DNA of 64,000 bases from Paenibacillus lutimineralis (GCF_003991425.1 NZ_CP034346.1:3323501-3387500); one strand, 5' to 3'; shown: positions 1-9,200, numbered from the stretch's first letter. Notes: generated by a model not told the origin, from the letters alone. Translations and numbers: made by a program.

Positions 1-1363
1 TCCCTTGCACCCACTCTATAATTGGAGTGACCAAAAAGAAATCGGAGAAGCTCATATGAGACGTGTTGGGCAGCTTCAGCCAGTAATTCCCACCAGCCTT
101 TACCGGTACTAGCCGAGCATGCAATTCTTGTTCCTGCAGTTCTTGATTGTATTGTTCAACTTTGCCTAGGGTCATGTCCAAGTTGGCTTGATGATTATCA
201 CTTACGGCACCGGATGCCGCCAAATCGTCCTCCTCATCCGCACTGATCATCAGGAACGGCTTGTTTATGCCTGGCGTCGGAATGCGGCGTTCACCGTATA
301 AGGATCCATCCATATTAATGCCAGCCAGAACTCGAGGATCGCTTAGCAGAATCTGAACTGTTGTCGCCCCGCCGAACGAGTGACCGAACATCCCAACCCG
401 TGACATGTCTATTCGTCCCTTAAACCGCTGATCCGGATCATCAGTAGCTAGCTGTTCAAGTTGATCCAGAACAAACCGCGCATCGTTCACCCAAACCTCA
501 TTTGTCCTATCCATTTTTTCCAGTGGCTCTATCTCCGATTCTGGATTCTTTACCGAATCGAACAACGCAACCCGGCCATCCGGAAATATGGATGCCATGC
601 TGTCGTAAGTATGATTGATTCCCGCAACAATGTAGCCATGGCTGACCAACTGCTCGACCTGGAACATATTCTGGCCCTCGAATCCACGGAACCCGTGTGA
701 AAAAATAATTACCGGATACGATGCTTCTGCATTGGATAGCGCTGCATGTTGAACCGCATGTGTACGGGCTTGTCCGAGGCTTGTCAAAAATAACTGCGGC
801 AAACCAGACTCCTGCTGAAATGCCTTGGTGTACACTTCGGAATCGGGCACATACGGCGCCCGGGTTCCCTTAGCGTCCTTGCTGGCCGGATACCAGATCC
901 GCACGTTTAGTTCCCGCTTGGCCCCGGCTGCCACCAAAGTGGACGTTTCCTCACGGGTGTTGTCAATCCAGTGATAAGCGACTGTTCCAATTCCATATGG
1001 GCCTGTCGGTTCATCAAATGCAAACACCGGGAAGAGCAGCGGCGCAGCAACGGTTACCGTCCCGTAGAAAAAGGCGGATAACAACGCTGCAATTCTGCGT
1101 GCGCCGCATCTTTTAACGCCACCTTGATCGGTTCGGACACATCTCCGATGATGCGTGATCAGCGCCAATAAAGGAGCCAGAGCCAATGCATAGGCTGGGA
1201 TTAGGGGCCAGCGCCATCCCTCAACCCATCCCTGTACAACGAGAAGAACTGCCGAGACGGCCAGTCCTCCCCACAATAACTGTCGCGACTTTTGTTGACC
1301 GACAACCAGCCACAGCAACATAACCACATTAAATGTCACCAGTACAACTTCCATGATTCTCAA
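1..1363 (-). CDS. PAF-acetylhydrolase-like alpha/beta hydrolase, partial
   Basis: Open reading frame on the minus strand that runs off the left edge, so the C-terminus is missing. The first ~115 residues contain several hydrophobic membrane segments. They are followed by an alpha/beta-hydrolase domain with the oxyanion-type FSHGF motif (about residue 220) and the nucleophile elbow GHSFGG (Ser at about residue 328). This architecture matches the platelet-activating-factor acetylhydrolase/dienelactone hydrolase-like family; the substrate is unknown. I chose a TTG start at 1363 because GAGGAGG lies about 10 nt upstream; the next ATG (1354) is too far from it. The gene lies 42 bp downstream of the serine hydrolase on the same strand, so the two may be cotranscribed. 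Confidence 0.8.
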   Translation of the reverse strand, partial: MRIMEVVLVTFNVVMLLWLVVGQQKSRQLLWGGLAVSAVLLVVQGWVEGWRWPLIPAYALALAPLLALITHHRRCVRTDQGGVKRCGARRIAALLSAFFYGTVTVAAPLLFPVFAFDEPTGPYGIGTVAYHWIDNTREETSTLVAAGAKRELNVRIWYPASKDAKGTRAPYVPDSEVYTKAFQQESGLPQLFLTSLGQARTHAVQHAALSNAEASYPVIIFSHGFRGFEGQNMFQVEQLVSHGYIVAGINHTYDSMASIFPDGRVALFDSVKNPESEIEPLEKMDRTNEVWVNDARFVLDQLEQLATDDPDQRFKGRIDMSRVGMFGHSFGGATTVQILLSDPRVLAGINMDGSLYGERRIPTPGINKPFLMISADEEDDLAASGAVSDNHQANLDMTLGKVEQYNQELQEQELHARLVPVKAGGNYWLKLPNTSHMSFSDFFLVTPIIEWVQG

Positions 1364-1405
1364 TTGATGATGACCTCCTCAAATAAGTCCGGAGAACGGT
1401 ACAGA

Positions 1406-3454
1406 TTATTTCATTTCTGTTATGAATTCCGAGTCCGGCGTGCCTGCAAATACGATCGTACCGTTTGTGGGCAACGTCGCTTTGTTGTTACCGCTGACGA
1501 CGGAATGGTTGAGGCATACTCCTTCCTCATCATACACGGCGAAAGCACCGTTCGCGGGCAGCTTGACTGTCATCGTTTTGCCTGCTGCCGCTGTCGGAAT
1601 AGTATACCATTTAGCATCCCCGTTCGCTGACACCGTGACCTTGGACTGATATCCAGCAAAGATCGGTTTTACGTTCGCCTCGCCTACAAGTGAGTAGCCG
1701 TTTACGTTCAAATATTCGATACCGTCTTTTTTGTAGAACCGAGCTTCCGTCGTATCCCGGCCTGCTATTCCTGGGATTTGGACCTGACTCGTCGCCGTGT
1801 CCGGACCTATAATCTTCCTGTCCCCCCAATAACCTTGCATACCGCCCACAAGGCTAATTTCGATTGCCGGATACTCAAAGAAATACTCATCGGAGCTAAA
1901 TTTCTGGTTTACGACATAGAACTTAGCACCTTCCCGTTTCGCCCAAGCTTCGGCAGTTTCCTTTGGCAGCACGTTGTCTTCCAGCTTCTCGGCCGCATAT
2001 TCTGATGTTGCGATCTGCCCCAATCCCGGCAACGTCTTGTACTCTCTCAGCCACAAATACGTGCGTCCGTTCCTCTCAGCGACGAAGCTGACCTTGGACG
2101 TTCCGTTCTCGTTGATAAAGCTTCCATCCGAAGTATATATATACTTTTTCTCCAAATCTTCTGGAAAGGACAATTCTCCGTCCTTGGAGATCTCTATTCG
2201 GAACTGACTTCCACTGCTGGCGTAATAGCCTGCTTGCTTTAATACGTCTTGGGGTATCTTGGCCCTAACTGGTTTGTCGAATGATTTGTCCGGCTTGATG
2301 TTCTTGATATCGCCCTTTTGCTTGAGTGCTTGCAGCAGCAATTCGCTTGCCAGCAGTTGACTCGTGCTACTGCTACCACCGGATGATAATACGGCAGCCG
2401 CCATCTTTTTCTCGGGAAGCACGACGAGAGAAGCAGAATACTCAGAGATATCCCCGCCTTTGGCCAAACCCTTGATTCCGTAATCATTGAAAGGGTATAG
2501 CTTTACGCTGTCCCATCCGAGACCGTAATTGTTACTATCGTCCACATCTTCCGGCCAGATTCCTTTCTTGTATTCCTCCTGTTCCATCGCCCGAATCGAC
2601 TTGTCGGAAAGGATGTGGTTTGCCTGTCCCATAAATATTTGCGAGAACCGCACCATATCTTCTGCAGTGGAATTAATTCCTCCTTCAGCGATCACATTAA
2701 CCAACACATTTGGAAGCTGTTTTTGATGATCCTTGACATAGAACCCGGCAAATTTGCTGTCTTTCAATTCATCCTGCGGTGTCTTCGTCTGATTCATCTG
2801 CAATGGTTCTGTGAAATATTGATGGAGAAATGCGGTAAAGTTCATACCGCTGACTCTTTCAACGAGGATCTCGGCAAGTGTAAAGCCGCTGTTGCAATAT
2901 ACCGAGAACGCTCCAGGATCCGACTTCAAGGTCTGGTCAGACAAGGTTTGCAATAAGGTATCATGGGCATAGGTGTCATGATCCTCGAACAAAGAATCGT
3001 TCATAGATCCGGTACCTCTCAGACCCGAGGAATGGTTCAACAGCATGCGCGGAGTTATGCGCTTATACCGTTCATCCTTCATCTTGAAATCGGGTATGTA
3101 CTTGAAGACGGGAGTGTCCAGGTCAATTTTTCCTTCGTCAACCAACTTCATAACGGCTGCTGCCCCAAATACTTTGCTGACTGAACCGATTCCGTACAAT
3201 GTATCCTTGGTTAACGGCTTATCATTCCTGCCGGTCTGGCCAGATACAATGATTTTTCCATTGTCAATCAGCGCATACTGAACGCTATTCGTATCAGTGG
3301 AATTGATTAGCAACGCAGCCTTATCTGCAGCACTTTTAGCCAATTCCTGGCTATCTGTTACAACAGGGGCGACACTAGACGCCATTGCTCCGGTTGGTGA
3401 AGTCATAGCCAACGCAAGTGCAGCAGACAGCAGCCAAGCAAGCTTTTTTTTCAT
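1406..3454 (-). CDS. Secreted serine hydrolase, beta-lactamase class C/PBP family
   Basis: 682 aa with a clear Sec signal peptide (residues ~1-26, ending at Ala-Met-Ala). The class C beta-lactamase/esterase fold is shown by the S-V-S-K catalytic tetrad (Ser91, Lys94), Y186-C-N188 in place of the usual YxN, and a KGG motif further on. After about residue 400 follows a long extension of unknown fold. Enzymes of this type act outside the cell as esterases, D-aminopeptidases or carboxypeptidases; the true substrate cannot be read. The 3' end of this gene has a decayed homologous copy at about 9710-9896. Transcription is divergent from a TetR gene, with two palindromic operators between them. Confidence 0.85.
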   Translation of the reverse strand: MKKKLAWLLSAALALAMTSPTGAMASSVAPVVTDSQELAKSAADKAALLINSTDTNSVQYALIDNGKIIVSGQTGRNDKPLTKDTLYGIGSVSKVFGAAAVMKLVDEGKIDLDTPVFKYIPDFKMKDERYKRITPRMLLNHSSGLRGTGSMNDSLFEDHDTYAHDTLLQTLSDQTLKSDPGAFSVYCNSGFTLAEILVERVSGMNFTAFLHQYFTEPLQMNQTKTPQDELKDSKFAGFYVKDHQKQLPNVLVNVIAEGGINSTAEDMVRFSQIFMGQANHILSDKSIRAMEQEEYKKGIWPEDVDDSNNYGLGWDSVKLYPFNDYGIKGLAKGGDISEYSASLVVLPEKKMAAAVLSSGGSSSTSQLLASELLLQALKQKGDIKNIKPDKSFDKPVRAKIPQDVLKQAGYYASSGSQFRIEISKDGELSFPEDLEKKYIYTSDGSFINENGTSKVSFVAERNGRTYLWLREYKTLPGLGQIATSEYAAEKLEDNVLPKETAEAWAKREGAKFYVVNQKFSSDEYFFEYPAIEISLVGGMQGYWGDRKIIGPDTATSQVQIPGIAGRDTTEARFYKKDGIEYLNVNGYSLVGEANVKPIFAGYQSKVTVSANGDAKWYTIPTAAAGKTMTVKLPANGAFAVYDEEGVCLNHSVVSGNNKATLPTNGTIVFAGTPDSEFITEMK

Positions 3455-3494
3455 GTGAGTATCCTCCGTCTATGTTTAAATTGAACAATAACAA

Positions 3495-3538
3495 ACCGAT
3501 CGGTCAGTATTATTTTAGCCGAAGGCTAACCGATCGGT
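3495..3538. promoter_or_regulatory. Paired TetR-type operators
   Basis: The perfect palindrome ACCGATCGGT occurs twice, at 3495-3504 and 3529-3538, 34 bp centre to centre, in the gap between the serine hydrolase and the tetR-like gene. The second copy abuts the -35 region implied by a TATAAT at 3558-3563 ahead of the regulator. Palindromes of the ACCGATCGGT type are common TetR-family operators, so autorepression and control of the hydrolase are inferred. Confidence 0.75.
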
Positions 3539-3604
3539 CAACTGTTTTGTTTTATGTTATAATAACTGAAGAAAAATGAAACAATCATTCTAGGAGGAAC
3601 AGTA

Positions 3605-4237
3605 ATGACGGATGGCAGAGAACAAAAGGGGAACAAAACAAAAGAAGCTTTATTGCACGCTACAATCGCTTTAATAGCAGAAAATGGTTTAGAGGCATTA
3701 AGCGCTAACAGCATTGCAAAGAAAGCAAATATTAGTAAAGCAAGCGTGTTCCATCACTTTGGTTCGATGGAGACCATTCAACAAGAAGCTTTTATTCTTA
3801 CTGATTCGTTAATGGGTGAAGCACTGGAAGAAATTTATCAAAACGCCAGAGGAACAGATTCTTTTGCAGATATAATGCTCAAATATTTTCTGTTTTTCAT
3901 CGATGAAAAAAATAACGACTACTTAAATTTAATTAATGTTCAAATGCAATTTGTAATGAAGTCTTCCTATGATACAGAGTTTGAAGAGCTTGTCTTTGGT
4001 AAAGACAGCGAAAAAACACCGTTTGATTTCTTTGAGATCTTAGTGAACGATTTTTATGGTGATAAGCTTGACGCGAATGACTTGGAGTTAGTAAATGATT
4101 TAATCATCGTTCATATAAATGGATTCGCAGCATTTTTAATCTCTAAGGCAGACCAAGAGTGGCTTGTTTCCATATGGAAAGAAAATATTAAAATGATTGA
4201 AAACTATATCGAGTCATTAATTGAATCCAAGTCATAA
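3605..4237 (+). CDS. TetR/AcrR family regulator
   Basis: 210 aa. The N-terminal TetR DNA-binding domain is recognisable at residues ~10-58 (AENGLEALSANSIAKKANIS followed by KASVFHHFGS). The C-terminal ligand domain is all-helical and not diagnostic. The start has AGGAGG 7 nt upstream and a TATAAT about 45 bp ahead. It is divergent from the serine hydrolase, and the intervening DNA carries two identical palindromes, so it most likely represses itself and that gene. The ligand is unknown. Confidence 0.88.
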   Translation: MTDGREQKGNKTKEALLHATIALIAENGLEALSANSIAKKANISKASVFHHFGSMETIQQEAFILTDSLMGEALEEIYQNARGTDSFADIMLKYFLFFIDEKNNDYLNLINVQMQFVMKSSYDTEFEELVFGKDSEKTPFDFFEILVNDFYGDKLDANDLELVNDLIIVHINGFAAFLISKADQEWLVSIWKENIKMIENYIESLIESKS

Positions 4238-4274
4238 TGCATCATCTAATATACCTCTACCACCGCTCAATAAA

Positions 4275-4317
4275 ACCGCAGGCTGCCGAAATAGGCTGCC
4301 TGCGGTGCTTTCGTTTT
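4275..4317. terminator. Bidirectional terminator between convergent regulators
   Basis: ACCGCAGGC at 4275-4283 pairs with GCCTGCGGT at 4298-4306, followed by a T-rich tract. It sits between the convergent genes ending at 4237 (+) and 4334 (-) and can serve both. Confidence 0.75.
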
Positions 4318-4333
4318 ATAAGATTATTTTGTT

Positions 4334-4882
4334 TTACTTAGCATCAAAAATATGATCATTCACTAATCTATTAAAATACTGATCCATTTGCACCCAACTC
4401 GCCTGATGCGGATTTTTGCGATGCCATTCGCTTAATGCAACCATTGTAGACACATGAAATTCGGCTAACAAATCATCCGGAATATCGATCGTTTTGGCAT
4501 TTTGAATATACCTTAAGGCATCTTTTTTCAAGAAACGCATTGAGAACGTATGCATACAGTCAAAGAAAAGTTCATCATTTTGCTGAGAACGAATCAACTG
4601 ATCAGCCTCAGAACCTTCAAAAAATTGATTGGACCAGACAAAGGGATTTAATATCCTTTTCTCTAATGGAATATCCCAATAGGGCTCCATCAGTTGACTT
4701 ACTCCATACTCCAGCAATTTGAATTTGTCATCGAAGTGCTTATAGAACGTTGAACGATGAACCATTCCTTTCTCACAAATTTGATCTACGGTAATTTTAG
4801 AAAATCCTATCTTTTTTTCTGTCATTAGATCAAAAAGGGCTCTCCATAACAACTGCATGGAACGGCGTTTTCTTAAATCCAT
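4334..4882 (-). CDS. TetR/AcrR family regulator of a drug pump
   Basis: 182 aa. The TetR helix-turn-helix is visible at residues ~25-55 (KITVDQICEKGMVHRSTFYK). The C-terminal half resembles the TetR C-terminal domains found with Firmicute efflux regulators. It is transcribed divergently from the MFS pump gene at 5049, and an imperfect palindrome overlaps the likely -10 box between them. Local repression of the pump is inferred from this arrangement. Confidence 0.85.
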   Translation of the reverse strand: MDLRKRRSMQLLWRALFDLMTEKKIGFSKITVDQICEKGMVHRSTFYKHFDDKFKLLEYGVSQLMEPYWDIPLEKRILNPFVWSNQFFEGSEADQLIRSQQNDELFFDCMHTFSMRFLKKDALRYIQNAKTIDIPDDLLAEFHVSTMVALSEWHRKNPHQASWVQMDQYFNRLVNDHIFDAK

Positions 4883-4985
4883 CCCTATTTCCCCTCCCTC
4901 TATCCCTTTCGATTCTCAGACATTTATGTGATTCTGTCTCCTAACTACCCAAAAAAGATATGTTGAATCTATTTTGCCGTGAGAA

Positions 4986-5010
4986 GGATCATTATAATGG
5001 GAAACGATCC
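4986..5010 (+). promoter_or_regulatory. Promoter/operator of the DHA2 pump
   Basis: A TATAAT-containing stretch (about 4993-4998) is flanked by GGATC at 4986-4990 and GATCC at 5006-5010, forming an imperfect dyad that would place a bound regulator over the -10 box. It lies between the divergent tetR gene and the pump. Confidence 0.45.
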
Positions 5011-5048
5011 AGCACTCAACCTATATTGTACAAAAAGGAGACATTCAT

Positions 5049-6476
5049 ATGAATTTGGATTTACAAAAAGTGAAACGAATGCCTATCATGTTTGCCCTCA
5101 TGATGGGTGCGTTTGTAGCGACATTAAACGAAACATTGCTAGGTAATGCCTTGCCTGTGCTTATGAAGGAGTTCCAAGTCGGCGCCACCACAATTCAGTG
5201 GCTAACCTCGGCTTACCTACTAGTTGTCGGCGCACTCATTCCCATAACAGCTGTAATTCAACAATGGCTTACTACAAGACAGCTTTTTTCCATTGCAATG
5301 ATAACCTTTTTAATAGGCACGATCGTTGCTGCAACGTCACCTTCTTTTATCTTCTTATTAATTGGTCGAGTCATTCAAGCCATTGGAACGGGACTAATTA
5401 TACCGCTGCTGATGAATACGTTGTTAAATATTTATCCCGCGGAAAAACGAGGTTCGGTTATGGGGGTGCTATTCTTAATATTTACATTTGCCCCCGCTAT
5501 CGGGCCTACACTTTCAGGTCTTATTATTGATGTTATGGATTGGCGCTGGTTGTTCTATTCAACGATTCCCATAACTATCATTTCCATCATCATCGGGTAT
5601 TACTATCTTATAAATGTAACCACAATTACAAAACCCAAAATTGATGTGCTATCTATTATTTTATCGACATTAGGTTTTGGCGGTGTTGTATATGGATTCA
5701 GTGCTTCAGGAACCGGAGGCTGGTCAGATCCGCAAGTCTATTGGTCAATAATTATTGGCGGCCTGTCCTTGATATTATTCGCAGTACGGCAACTGCGTAT
5801 TTCAAACCCAATTTTGGAATTGCGCACCTTCCGATTTCCGTTGTTCTCTCTCTCGATTATATTATTGATTATTGTTATGATGGCGATGTTCTCAACAATC
5901 ACTTTATTACCTATGTTTATGCAAAGCGTGCTGCTAGTGACCGCATTTCAATCAGGACTCATTATGCTGCCCGGAAGTGTACTTAATGGACTGATGTCTC
6001 CTGTTACAGGAAAACTATTTGATCGATTCGGAGCCAAAGTCGTTATTATTCCAGGTTTATTGATCGTCAGCATTGCTATGTATCTCTTTACCGGATTTAC
6101 ACTAGAGTCGACGAGCCTGCAAATCATCTTAACGCACTGTCTATTAATGCTAGGTGTGGCGCTCGTTCTTGTTCCCGTCCAAACCTATGGACTGAACCAA
6201 ATTACACCTGAATATTATGCACATGGATCTGCTATTTTCAGTACGTTGCAGCAAGTTTCCGGTGCGATTGGCTCAGCATTGTTCATAGCGACCATGTCCG
6301 CACGCTCTCATAGTCATTTGGCGCAGTCATCAAACCCGGATGATGTAACTGAACAATTATCGGCATCTGTTGCAGGCTACAGTGACACGTTCATGCTTGG
6401 TTTCATCATTTCGATCATTGCCGTGATAGTAGCTCTCTTTCTAAGAAAAAACACAAAAGAAAAACAAGCGGCTTAA
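5049..6476 (+). CDS. DHA2-family MFS multidrug exporter
   Basis: 475 aa, highly hydrophobic, consistent with 14 transmembrane helices of the drug:H+ antiporter-2 group (EmrB/LmrB/QacA type). Antiporter motif C is present in helix 5 (FAPAIGPTLSGLI), and the conserved TLNETLLGNALP segment follows the first helix. AAGGAG lies 9 nt ahead of the ATG. Its exclusive neighbour is a divergent TetR gene, which suggests substrate-induced efflux. The drug specificity is not predictable from the sequence. Confidence 0.9.
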   Translation: MNLDLQKVKRMPIMFALMMGAFVATLNETLLGNALPVLMKEFQVGATTIQWLTSAYLLVVGALIPITAVIQQWLTTRQLFSIAMITFLIGTIVAATSPSFIFLLIGRVIQAIGTGLIIPLLMNTLLNIYPAEKRGSVMGVLFLIFTFAPAIGPTLSGLIIDVMDWRWLFYSTIPITIISIIIGYYYLINVTTITKPKIDVLSIILSTLGFGGVVYGFSASGTGGWSDPQVYWSIIIGGLSLILFAVRQLRISNPILELRTFRFPLFSLSIILLIIVMMAMFSTITLLPMFMQSVLLVTAFQSGLIMLPGSVLNGLMSPVTGKLFDRFGAKVVIIPGLLIVSIAMYLFTGFTLESTSLQIILTHCLLMLGVALVLVPVQTYGLNQITPEYYAHGSAIFSTLQQVSGAIGSALFIATMSARSHSHLAQSSNPDDVTEQLSASVAGYSDTFMLGFIISIIAVIVALFLRKNTKEKQAA

Positions 6477-6495
6477 CCTCTTGCGCTGCTTCCAG

Positions 6496-6532
6496 GACTG
6501 CTCTGCTGCAAATAAGCTGAGCAGTCTCTTCT
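6496..6532 (+). terminator. Terminator after the DHA2 pump
   Basis: GACTGCTC (6496-6503) pairs with GAGCAGTC (6519-6526), followed by a CT-rich run. The stretch from here to 6688 holds no gene; I see only an imperfect hairpin at about 6598-6635. Confidence 0.6.
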
Positions 6533-6688
6533 CTATTACAAAGTAAAGGACGTGAGAAAGGTACCCTTCTCCTGCAGGAGGAACAATATATAATTCAACA
6601 ACCTAGCGCCATGAGTTGCTGGCACCAGGTTGTCTTGGAAGATATGCTTAAATTGGATCATTCGACATTTGGGCTCTTAAGTTAATCT

Positions 6689-7579
6689 TCAAGTAGAATT
6701 TCTACTCTTATCAAGCCCCTTTCTCTCTCCACCAACTTCACTTATCCATGTCGAGCCTAATAGCAAGACAGTGCCAAGCAATTGCTGCAAAGTCATCTTC
6801 TCTCCTACGACCAGAGCTGAAATCAATAATGAGGTTAGTGGATCGATATAACTCAATACGGCGATGCTTTGGCCTTGTAGCCCTTTCATTCCTGAAAAGA
6901 ATAGATAAAATCCAATCCCACCATGAAGGATACCCAGCATGAGCATCAATATAACTGAGTTGCCGATGGTCGAAAAGATATTGAAGCCACTCGTGATTAG
7001 AACAAATGGGAGCAGCATTGCTACCGACAAGCCTAGCTGTAGAATCGTATTTGTCATCCCGTCCAGGTCCCGAATAAACTTGTTGACCAGCGTCAAAACG
7101 GCATAGAAACACGCCGCGACGAGTCCATAGCCGATGCCAAGCAGATGATAACCCGTTGTTTCCATCCTGCCATTTCGCAAAATGAAGAACAGGCCGAGCA
7201 AAGCAATGCCGACACATACCGCCTTTTTGAGCGACAGCTTTTCTTTCAGAACGAAGGGTGAGAGCATAATAACTAGAACAGGTGCAAAATAATAGCTCAA
7301 CGCCGCATTGGCAATCGTTGTTACCTTATATGCCTGAAACAGAAAGATCCAGTTGCCGCTCAAAGCCGCGCTAGCAATGAACAATGCGGCGGCATTCTTC
7401 TTCACCTTCCGCCACGGCACTTTCTGCTTCGTCCACACAAAGATTACAAGCAGAAACAGGCTACCGATCAAGCTCAAGAACAATGCAATTTCATTGGAAG
7501 ACAAGTCGATATATTTGGCAAACACGCCAACTGCGCCGAAGATGATCATCGATAGCACGAAAAACAGTTTTTCCTTCAC
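6689..7579 (-). CDS. EamA/DMT-superfamily transporter
   Basis: Hydrophobic protein with about 10 membrane helices in two EamA repeats, typical of drug/metabolite transporters. The GTG start at 7579 puts the first helix at the usual EamA position (KEKLFFVLSMIIFGAVGVF). An in-frame ATG at 7675 (AAGG about 7 nt upstream) would add 32 polar residues unlike the family, so I favour GTG and a long leader. The leader holds a palindrome, a partial repeat of it and a possible 13-codon ORF. Substrate unknown. The gene is downstream of the rrf2-like gene on the same strand. Confidence 0.82.
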   Translation of the reverse strand: MKEKLFFVLSMIIFGAVGVFAKYIDLSSNEIALFLSLIGSLFLLVIFVWTKQKVPWRKVKKNAAALFIASAALSGNWIFLFQAYKVTTIANAALSYYFAPVLVIMLSPFVLKEKLSLKKAVCVGIALLGLFFILRNGRMETTGYHLLGIGYGLVAACFYAVLTLVNKFIRDLDGMTNTILQLGLSVAMLLPFVLITSGFNIFSTIGNSVILMLMLGILHGGIGFYLFFSGMKGLQGQSIAVLSYIDPLTSLLISALVVGEKMTLQQLLGTVLLLGSTWISEVGGERKGLDKSRNST

Positions 7580-7640
7580 GTTATATTCCCGCTTTCTACT
7601 AATATGATGGAGAGACCAATGAGATAGTCTGCCCTCGCAT

Positions 7641-7704
7641 ACAGTAGAATCTATGGAAGGACCAGTAAAAATCATGTAGTTACCTTGACAGTAGATTCTA
7701 CTGT
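7641..7704 (-). promoter_or_regulatory. Repeated palindrome in the EamA leader
   Basis: ACAGTAGATTCTACTGT at 7688-7704 is a perfect 17-nt palindrome, and ACAGTAGAATCTA recurs at 7641-7653. A related dyad, AGTAGAATTTCTACT, lies at 6692-6706 over the last codons of the same gene. The repetition suggests a regulator-binding site or RNA hairpins; no regulator could be assigned. Confidence 0.45.
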
Positions 7705-7739
7705 TGGGGTACTACTGGCGGCGAAATAAAATTATACAT
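7698..7739 (-). CDS. Possible 13-codon leader peptide
   Basis: An ATG at 7739 preceded by a very strong AGAGGAGGG ribosome site (about 7 nt spacing) opens a 13-codon ORF, MYNFISPPVVPQQ, whose stop lies inside the palindrome at 7688-7704. A well-initiated tiny ORF with a PP motif ending in a hairpin ahead of a transporter resembles attenuation leaders. It could equally be the fossil start of a lost gene. Confidence 0.4.
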   Translation of the reverse strand: MYNFISPPVVPQQ

Positions 7740-7816
7740 CTACAACCCTCCTCTTAATGTAATTTTAAGTTGAAGTGAGAATGGCGGGCATCCGGTCTGC
7801 TGCGCCCAATTTAAGT

Positions 7817-8326
7817 TTAGTTTGATTTTTTATTTCTAAAATAGTTTCGACTGTCACTTCGTACTTTCTCAGGCAAAACATGATCCAGCTCCCGATTTAA
7901 CCAAGCAAGAGTTTTATTGCGTAAAGCTCCGCGCATATGCTCTTCTGCTTCTAGCATTACTAAGTTAATTGTACATATTGGATTGCTTTGAGTGCATGAC
8001 GTACATTCTTCATTATCTCTATACATTAAATTCGTTTTTAATATATTTTTACATTGAAAAATAGGTTTCTTTCCTTCAACTGCTTCAATTACATCCCAAA
8101 ACGAAATTTCCTCAGGAAGTTTAGCTAATTTATATCCCCCCTTTACTCCAGGTGTTGAACTCACAATACCAGCCCTAGACAATTTACCGAAAACTTTCGA
8201 GAGATACGTCTCCGAAAGCCCTTGAAATTCTGAAAGGTCTTTTATTCCTATAGTTTCTTCATCTGGAATGTCTATCAAATAAACAAGGCTATGCAAAGCA
8301 TATTCAACCATTACACTGTATTGCAT
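7817..8326 (-). CDS. Rrf2 family regulator
   Basis: 169 aa. The N-terminal winged helix is typical of Rrf2 (MQYSVMVEYALHSLVYL, then LSETYLSKVFGKLSRAGIVS). A cluster of four cysteines at about residues 94-122 (C, then C-x2-C, then C) resembles the Fe-S or redox-sensing cysteines of IscR/NsrR/CymR-type members. It is divergent from the azoreductase gene, so redox or electrophile control of that enzyme is inferred. The EamA gene follows on the same strand and may be read from the same transcript. Confidence 0.85.
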   Translation of the reverse strand: MQYSVMVEYALHSLVYLIDIPDEETIGIKDLSEFQGLSETYLSKVFGKLSRAGIVSSTPGVKGGYKLAKLPEEISFWDVIEAVEGKKPIFQCKNILKTNLMYRDNEECTSCTQSNPICTINLVMLEAEEHMRGALRNKTLAWLNRELDHVLPEKVRSDSRNYFRNKKSN

Positions 8327-8423
8327 ATATCATATCACCTGCTTTCATGTTAAGAGGCACACAAAAATATAGTATAGCATCCATATCATTTTGTAAATTT
8401 ACATAGATTAAATGACTGTATTC

Positions 8424-8485
8424 TTGACATACGACGGTGTATATTATAATATGGATCAAGTTAATCGACGATTAAATCGGTCGAC
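8424..8485 (+). promoter_or_regulatory. Promoter and candidate Rrf2 operator for azoreductase
   Basis: TTGACA at 8424-8429 and TATAAT at 8445-8450 (15-bp spacer) precede the azoreductase gene. Just downstream, TCGAC (8465-8469) and GTCGA (8480-8484) form an interrupted dyad within an AT-rich repeat-like stretch, a plausible operator for the divergent Rrf2 protein. Confidence 0.5.
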
Positions 8486-8532
8486 AATAAACAATTAATA
8501 TAGATACTTTTCATTCAAGGAGGAAAATACTC

Positions 8533-9192
8533 ATGAGTAAATTACTTATCATCAATGCACATCCAGATTTTGATTCTAATACCTCTGCCAGTCTGAATGT
8601 GTTGAATTACTTTCTAAAGGTATACAAAGAAAATCATTCAAAAGACGAAGTGATTGAAAAAATTAATCTGTACGAAGACGAAGTACCCCTATTAGATAAA
8701 AATGTACTCAGCGCATGGAGGAAACAAGCAGAAGGAAAAGAATTAACAAACCAAGAAAAAGAAATAACAAACCGCATGAATGAGATATTAAAACAATTCA
8801 AAAGTGCTGATAAGTACGTAATTGTTTATCCACTGCATAACTTTAATATCCCCTCAAAACTAAAGGATTATATGGATAATATTATGATTTCAAGGGAAAC
8901 GTTTAAATATACCGAGACTGCATCGGACAATGGAAGAAGATCCGTCGGTCTTCTCAATGATGGAAGAAGTATGGTTGTCATTCAAGCCAGTGGATCAATA
9001 TACACCAATAATGACTACTATACCGAAGTGGAGTACTCACATAAATTTTTGAAGTCCATGTTTCATTTGATTGGAATCGAAGATTTTGAAACTATTCGAG
9101 TACAAGGAATAGATGTTCTGGACAAGAATGAAGTATTACAAAAAGGGTATAAAGAAGCTGAAGAGCAAGCTTTAAAATTAGCAACTAAATAG
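8533..9192 (+). CDS. azoR: FMN-dependent NADH:quinone oxidoreductase/azoreductase
   Basis: 219 aa flavodoxin-like enzyme of the AzoR family. Visible marks are the N-terminal phosphate-binding strand-loop (LLIINAHPDFDSNTSAS), the flavin-contacting PLHNFNIPSKLKDYMDNI segment followed by RETFKYT, and QASGSIY near residue 155. Family members reduce quinones and azo compounds by two electrons with NADH and protect against electrophiles. GGAGG lies about 9 nt ahead of the ATG. The divergent Rrf2 regulator fits stress induction. Confidence 0.88.
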   Translation: MSKLLIINAHPDFDSNTSASLNVLNYFLKVYKENHSKDEVIEKINLYEDEVPLLDKNVLSAWRKQAEGKELTNQEKEITNRMNEILKQFKSADKYVIVYPLHNFNIPSKLKDYMDNIMISRETFKYTETASDNGRRSVGLLNDGRSMVVIQASGSIYTNNDYYTEVEYSHKFLKSMFHLIGIEDFETIRVQGIDVLDKNEVLQKGYKEAEEQALKLATK

Positions 9193-9200
9193 GAAAATTG

